A DNA stretch of 8,168 nt from positions 1 to 8,168 of the forward strand of contig DAOVRB010000028.1 in NCBI GenBank assembly GCA_030628325.1, given 5' to 3'. This document shows positions 5,369 through 8,168 of this stretch, one piece after another. The translations under genes were made by a program, and so were the position numbers. Numbering within the stretch: position 1 is the first letter of the stretch; every line of letters starts with the position of its first letter. The notes beneath the pieces were generated by a model that saw nothing but the letters and a program-made list of their open reading frames with translations, did not search any database and was not told the DNA's origin. The DNA is from Methanomicrobiaceae archaeon (GTDB taxonomy: Archaea > Halobacteriota > Methanomicrobia > Methanomicrobiales > Methanomicrobiaceae).

Positions 5369-5395
5369 AAAAGACCCGGTTTCCATTATCTATAC
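5363..5395 (+). promoter_or_regulatory. Candidate thrC promoter
   Basis: Two TATA-like stretches precede thrC: TTTTTTAAAAG (5363-5373) and ATTATCTATAC (5385-5395). The second would place the start site almost at the ATG (5421) and give a leaderless mRNA, in line with the absence of a ribosome binding site. The first would give a leader of about 25 nt. Confidence 0.45.
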
Positions 5396-5420
5396 TAACT
5401 GCAAACTACTATTGATCTAT

Positions 5421-6623
5421 ATGTTTCGTCTCGTCTGCGTTAACTGTGGAGCGGAATTTCTTCCCGATGATATAATTTATCGGTGCAGAAAGTGTGAACA
5501 TCTGCTCACAGTAAAATATGACCTTGAAAATATTGAGGTAAACAGGGCTGAATGGGACCGGAGACCAATGCGCCTCTGGCGCTATCGTGAACTTCTGCCT
5601 GTCAGCCGGGAACCTGTAACTCTGCATGAAGGTGGCACCCCGTTGTATCATCTGAAGTCCATAGGCAAAGAACTTGGGTTAAAAGAACTCTATGCAAAGC
5701 ACGAGGGTCTGAATCCGTCAGGTTCATTCAAAGACCGTGGTATGACAGTCGGGGTCTCAATGGCACTGGAACTCGGTATGAAGACTGTCGCGTGTGCAAG
5801 CACCGGGAATACGTCTGCAAGTCTTGCAGCGTATGCTGCAAAGGCGGGTATACCTGCAGTAGTCCTTCTTCCGGCAGGTAAAGTTGCCCTTGGGAAGGTG
5901 GCACAGGCACTTATGCACGGTGCGAAAGTCATTGCGATTCGGGGTAATTTTGACCGTGCACTTGAAATGGTCTATGATATATGTTTATCTGAGGGCCTGT
6001 ATCTGTTAAACTCCGTAAACCCGTACCGCCTTGAGGGCCAGAAGACAATTGGTTTTGAGGTGATTGATCAGCTCGGTTGTGTGCCTGACAGGATGGTTCT
6101 TCCTGTTGGAAATGCAGGCAATATATCTGCTGTATATAAGGGTCTTTGTGAATTTGTGGAACTGGATTTTATTGATTCACTTCCGATGATGACCGGTATC
6201 CAGGCGGCAGGTTCACGTCCTGTTGTGGATGCAATTGAACAGAATCTTGATATGGTGGTTCCGCAGGCGGACCCTGAGACTGTTGCAACCGCAATTCGTA
6301 TCGGTGCACCGGTAAATGCTGAAAAAGTATTAACCGCGATTCGTGCAACGGGTGGTACTGCAGATGCGGTGACAGATGATGAAATTCTTGCCATGCAGCG
6401 TGACCTTGCCAGAAAAGAGGGTATTGGTGTTGAACCGGCATCAGCAGCCTCTGTTGCAGGGGTGAAAAAACTGATTGAGTCCGGTGTTATTGACCGTGAC
6501 GAACGTATCGTTTGTGTGGTAACCGGCCACCTGCTTAAAGATCCTGAAACTGTGATAAAACAATGCGAATCTCCGATAGAAATAGATGCAGATATAGAGT
6601 CTTTGCTCTCTGTACTGCGTTAA
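5421..6623 (+). CDS. thrC: Threonine synthase (PLP-dependent, zinc-ribbon N-terminus)
   Basis: The enzyme converts O-phosphohomoserine to threonine in the cytoplasm, the last step of threonine synthesis. The 400-residue product begins with a zinc ribbon (Cys6, Cys9, Cys22, Cys25), common in archaeal ThrC. The fold-type II PLP core follows: the Schiff-base lysine Lys104 in P-S-G-S-F-K-D-R-G-M, the S-T-G-N-T-S-A-S-L-A loop (128-137) and the phosphate-binding G-N-A-G-N loop (230-234). All catalytic elements are intact. A GTG at 5253 in the same frame would add 56 residues. I reject it because the added stretch lies in hairpin repeats, has no family resemblance, and the zinc ribbon starts naturally at M-F-R-L-V-C. 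The last 61 bp also encode the start of the next gene in another frame. Confidence 0.95.
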   Translation: MFRLVCVNCGAEFLPDDIIYRCRKCEHLLTVKYDLENIEVNRAEWDRRPMRLWRYRELLPVSREPVTLHEGGTPLYHLKSIGKELGLKELYAKHEGLNPSGSFKDRGMTVGVSMALELGMKTVACASTGNTSASLAAYAAKAGIPAVVLLPAGKVALGKVAQALMHGAKVIAIRGNFDRALEMVYDICLSEGLYLLNSVNPYRLEGQKTIGFEVIDQLGCVPDRMVLPVGNAGNISAVYKGLCEFVELDFIDSLPMMTGIQAAGSRPVVDAIEQNLDMVVPQADPETVATAIRIGAPVNAEKVLTAIRATGGTADAVTDDEILAMQRDLARKEGIGVEPASAASVAGVKKLIESGVIDRDERIVCVVTGHLLKDPETVIKQCESPIEIDADIESLLSVLR

Positions 6624-7195
6624 TCTTTATAATTGCCCCTTCGATGGCGCTGTCTGCCACTTATGAGGTATACCCGAACGGTACACTCTACCACGGGGTT
6701 GTTGAAGTAGCTGAGGCTTCTGAATACTTTTTTTATGAGTCCGGTATGATAGGTGAACGGGTTTCTCTGCAGGTAAGCGGAGTTTTACTGAAAAATGAAT
6801 CCGGTGTGGTTGAATTTGAAGAATCAGGTTCTTCAGAGATTAAGTTTCCTACGGGTAATTATACTGTTGAGTTTGATGCTCCACTGAAAGATAATTATTT
6901 CAATACGGTTTTTAGTGAACCATATGAAGTGACTCTGCATCTGCCTTCCGGACTGAGTGTGGGTAATCCTCTGCTGGGTATGATCAGCACCGGGGGGAAG
7001 GTGTCTCCAGATGACACGAATGCATCTGTAAGCAATGGCAATGTTACCATACACTGGGAAAAAACCAGGTCTCCGGAGTGCCGGTTTTATAACGAATTTC
7101 AGGAGCAGTTGCTCATAATTTTCGGGACTTTATGGCTTGCACTGCTTGCTGTGTTTCTGGTTCCATATATGCTGGCCCGGCGCAGGCAGGAGTGA
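6563..7195 (+). CDS. Secreted or membrane-anchored surface protein, possibly DUF5803-like
   Basis: The 210-residue protein starts with a basic region R-N-R-C-R-Y-R and a hydrophobic stretch (about 13-30) ending in S-M-A-L-S-A, which looks like a signal peptide cleaved near residue 32. A beta-rich extracellular part (33-178) follows, with five N-X-S/T sequons (Asn39, 78, 99, 153, 160). A C-terminal helix (about 183-204) ends in R-R-R-Q-E, indicating an anchor with a cytoplasmic tail. I think it may belong to the archaeal DUF5803 group, but this is memory, not a search. The ATG at 6563 overlaps thrC by 61 bp. It is preferred because the only other in-frame ATG (6644) would remove the signal peptide. 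A weak GTGAT lies upstream. Co-transcription with thrC is likely; no role is known. Confidence 0.75.
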   Translation: MRISDRNRCRYRVFALCTALIFIIAPSMALSATYEVYPNGTLYHGVVEVAEASEYFFYESGMIGERVSLQVSGVLLKNESGVVEFEESGSSEIKFPTGNYTVEFDAPLKDNYFNTVFSEPYEVTLHLPSGLSVGNPLLGMISTGGKVSPDDTNASVSNGNVTIHWEKTRSPECRFYNEFQEQLLIIFGTLWLALLAVFLVPYMLARRRQE

Positions 7196-7204
7196 ATTTG
7201 TTTT

Positions 7205-7351
7205 TTGTGGAAATGACGGATTCAGAGGGTATTTTTTAACCGTCTTTCGGGAAATACCCATAATATATGCCACTTTACTATATGATCCTGTTTCCCGGTA
7301 TAACTGGTGCATTTGGTCAACATCCTGCAAATTCTTCACCTCTGTGAGTAT
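7205..7351 (-). pseudogene. Truncated transposase remnant, IS21 IstA-like N-terminus
   Basis: Read on the minus strand from 7351, the frame gives I-L-T-E-V-K-N-L-Q-D-V-D-Q-M-H-Q-L-Y-R. It continues with G-S-Y-S-K-V-A-Y-I-M-G-I-S-R-K-T-V-K-K-Y up to about 7229. This is a helix-turn-helix segment with the I-S-R-K-T-V-K-K-Y signature seen at the N-terminus of IS21-family IstA transposases. The expected initiator position reads ATA (7351-7349) instead of ATG. The likeness stops after K-K-Y, and the frame then runs into the convergent surface-protein gene. A stop lies two codons upstream of the ATA. No catalytic domain or IstB gene is present, so it is a small decayed fragment. Other HTH transposases or recombinases cannot be excluded. 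The downstream limit is approximate. Confidence 0.5.
7227..7259 (+). terminator. Hairpin downstream of the surface-protein gene
   Basis: GGGTATTT (7227-7234) is complementary to AAATACCC (7252-7259). Inside it CCG (7240-7242) can pair with CGG (7248-7250). A T6 tract at 7201-7206 lies just after the stop codon. Either could end transcription of the thrC pair. The hairpin overlaps the transposase-like remnant, so it may be accidental. Confidence 0.4.
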
Positions 7352-7402
7352 GTCATTTCAGGCAGTTTAATTTACTATCAGTGTTACTGAGGTGGGCATT
7401 TT

Positions 7403-8168
7403 TTAATGACCATTTACAGAAAAGAGACGTGACAGAGTTTTCTTTCGTATTTCGAATTCTCTCCATTTTTCATTTATATCTGCTAAATGGATTTTCATAT
7501 TTTCAAGATTGTTGATAATTTCTTCTGAACCTGACCCTTCCAGAGAAGATGTAAGTTTCATACATGCATAGATAGAATTCTCCAATTTGCCTGTCAGCTC
7601 TGAAATTTCTTCTACCAGTTCCAGATTTACCATATAATCTCTATATGTCGCATCGTCTCTTAGTTTTCTGTCAACCTCTTTTGTGATGTCAAAAATAATT
7701 GTGGCAACATAGTCCACTGATTTTTCCCCTTTCTTTGTAATACTGAGCGGAAATGTTTCAGTATATAGTGAAAAAACATCGCCTGCTTTCTTAAATGTTC
7801 TTTCTTTTTTCCGGCCTGTTCCGGAGTCAAAAATATCCTGATAGTCATCCATGGTACCGATCAGAACAGACGGCATAATTTCATAAATGGGCTGGTTGGT
7901 GGCATTAATAGTAAGCCCCATATTAAGGCAGATATTCATAAAAGCCCTATTATAATAGATCAGTTTCAATTTTCTGCTAATAATAAAGATAGGATAATTA
8001 ATAGCATCCAGTAGTTTTCCGTAATATTGGACAATTCCTTTCTCAGTTGCAGGTATAGGAGAATTCAGTACATTGTCTATAACATTAGAATCTGATTTAG
8101 GCCGTAAAATAAAGAGAATCTGATTGATGTTGCCTTTTTTATCATTTATTAATATAATATTGATTGAG
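7403..8168 (-). CDS. PAS-domain sensor protein, C-terminal part (5' truncated by window edge)
   Basis: The minus-strand frame is open from the right edge, so the first part is missing; 254 residues are visible and the stop is TAA at 7405-7403. The first 30 or so residues (I-N-D-K-K-G-N-I-N-Q-I-L-F-I-L-R) look like the closing strands of an earlier sensory domain. From residue 48, Y-Y-G-K-L-L-D-A-I-N-Y-P-I-F-I-I begins a PAS domain that ends near I-F-D-I-T-K-E-V-D (158-166). A long, charged helical region, probably a coiled coil, runs to the end. No H-box, ATPase or receiver motifs follow, so if it is a signalling protein the output lies upstream or in a partner. A TTG at 7969 should not be used as the start, because the PAS domain begins before it. 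Confidence 0.75.
   Translation of the reverse strand, partial: SINIILINDKKGNINQILFILRPKSDSNVIDNVLNSPIPATEKGIVQYYGKLLDAINYPIFIISRKLKLIYYNRAFMNICLNMGLTINATNQPIYEIMPSVLIGTMDDYQDIFDSGTGRKKERTFKKAGDVFSLYTETFPLSITKKGEKSVDYVATIIFDITKEVDRKLRDDATYRDYMVNLELVEEISELTGKLENSIYACMKLTSSLEGSGSEEIINNLENMKIHLADINEKWREFEIRKKTLSRLFSVNGH

Noticed and set aside
5253..5420. 56-residue N-terminal extension of threonine synthase from a GTG
   Set aside because: It translates the stem-loop repeats, has no ribosome binding site, and family members begin with the zinc ribbon at 5421.
5690..6441. Minus-strand frames opposite threonine synthase
   Set aside because: Low-complexity translations rich in Ala, Pro and Ser opposite a well-supported gene; no ribosome binding site or family likeness.
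7137..7370. Plus-strand open frame through the spacer after the surface-protein gene
   Set aside because: It overlaps the end of a better gene and the transposase remnant, and its sequence has no domain features.
7403..7969. TTG at 7969 as the start of the PAS protein
   Set aside because: The frame stays open to the window edge and the PAS domain begins about 20 residues before that codon.
1..8168. tRNA or rRNA genes
   Set aside because: No cloverleaf-like sequence with a TTC-loop and acceptor pairing was found on either strand by reading.

Overview
The window reads as a euryarchaeal chromosome segment, most likely from a methanogen of the Methanomicrobiales. The reasons are the archaeal ribosomal set L7Ae-S28e-L24e next to nucleoside diphosphate kinase, a zinc-ribbon threonine synthase, a DUF2298-type membrane protein, AT-rich TATA-like promoters and GAGGTGA/AAGGAG ribosome binding sites. 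The order is inferred from protein style and base composition. No 16S or methanogenesis gene is present to confirm it.

Layout. (1) Bases 1-1173 hold the C-terminal part of a large polytopic DUF2298 membrane protein, cut by the window edge. (2) A 173-bp spacer carries promoter-like motifs and two hairpins in the presumed leader of the next operon. (3) Bases 1347-2585 hold the compact operon rpl7ae-rps28e-rpl24e-ndk, with gaps of 5-10 bp and ribosome binding sites lying on or next to the preceding stop codons. A hairpin plus T-tracts follows ndk. (4) After a 196-bp spacer comes a tight four-gene cluster (2782-5178): a MarC/NAAT-type transporter, a 67-residue two-helix membrane protein, a nitrilase-superfamily amidohydrolase and a membrane-bound DUF457/YdjM-type predicted metal hydrolase. 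The first three abut with no intervening bases. (5) Bases 5179-5420 are unusually rich in RNA secondary structure: a 9-bp inverted repeat followed by T-rich sequence, two copies of a 38-nt stem-loop with conserved ends and divergent centres, a 12-bp near-continuous palindrome between them, and a terminator-like T6 after the second copy. (6) thrC (5421-6623) overlaps by 61 bp a gene for a secreted or anchored surface protein (6563-7195). (7) Bases 7196-7402 hold a possible terminator hairpin and, on the minus strand, a decayed fragment resembling the N-terminus of an IS21-type transposase. (8) The minus strand from the right edge to 7403 encodes the C-terminal part of a PAS-domain sensor with no visible kinase domain.

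How the genes work together. The ribosomal operon couples translation machinery to NTP supply. The transporter-small protein-amidohydrolase-membrane hydrolase cluster looks like one co-transcribed unit, possibly handling small amides or amino acids at the membrane, but no substrate can be read from the sequence. The most unusual feature is the structured interval between that cluster and thrC. The main candidates for something undescribed are the paired stem-loop repeats there, the leader of the L7Ae operon, and the small membrane protein coupled to the transporter.
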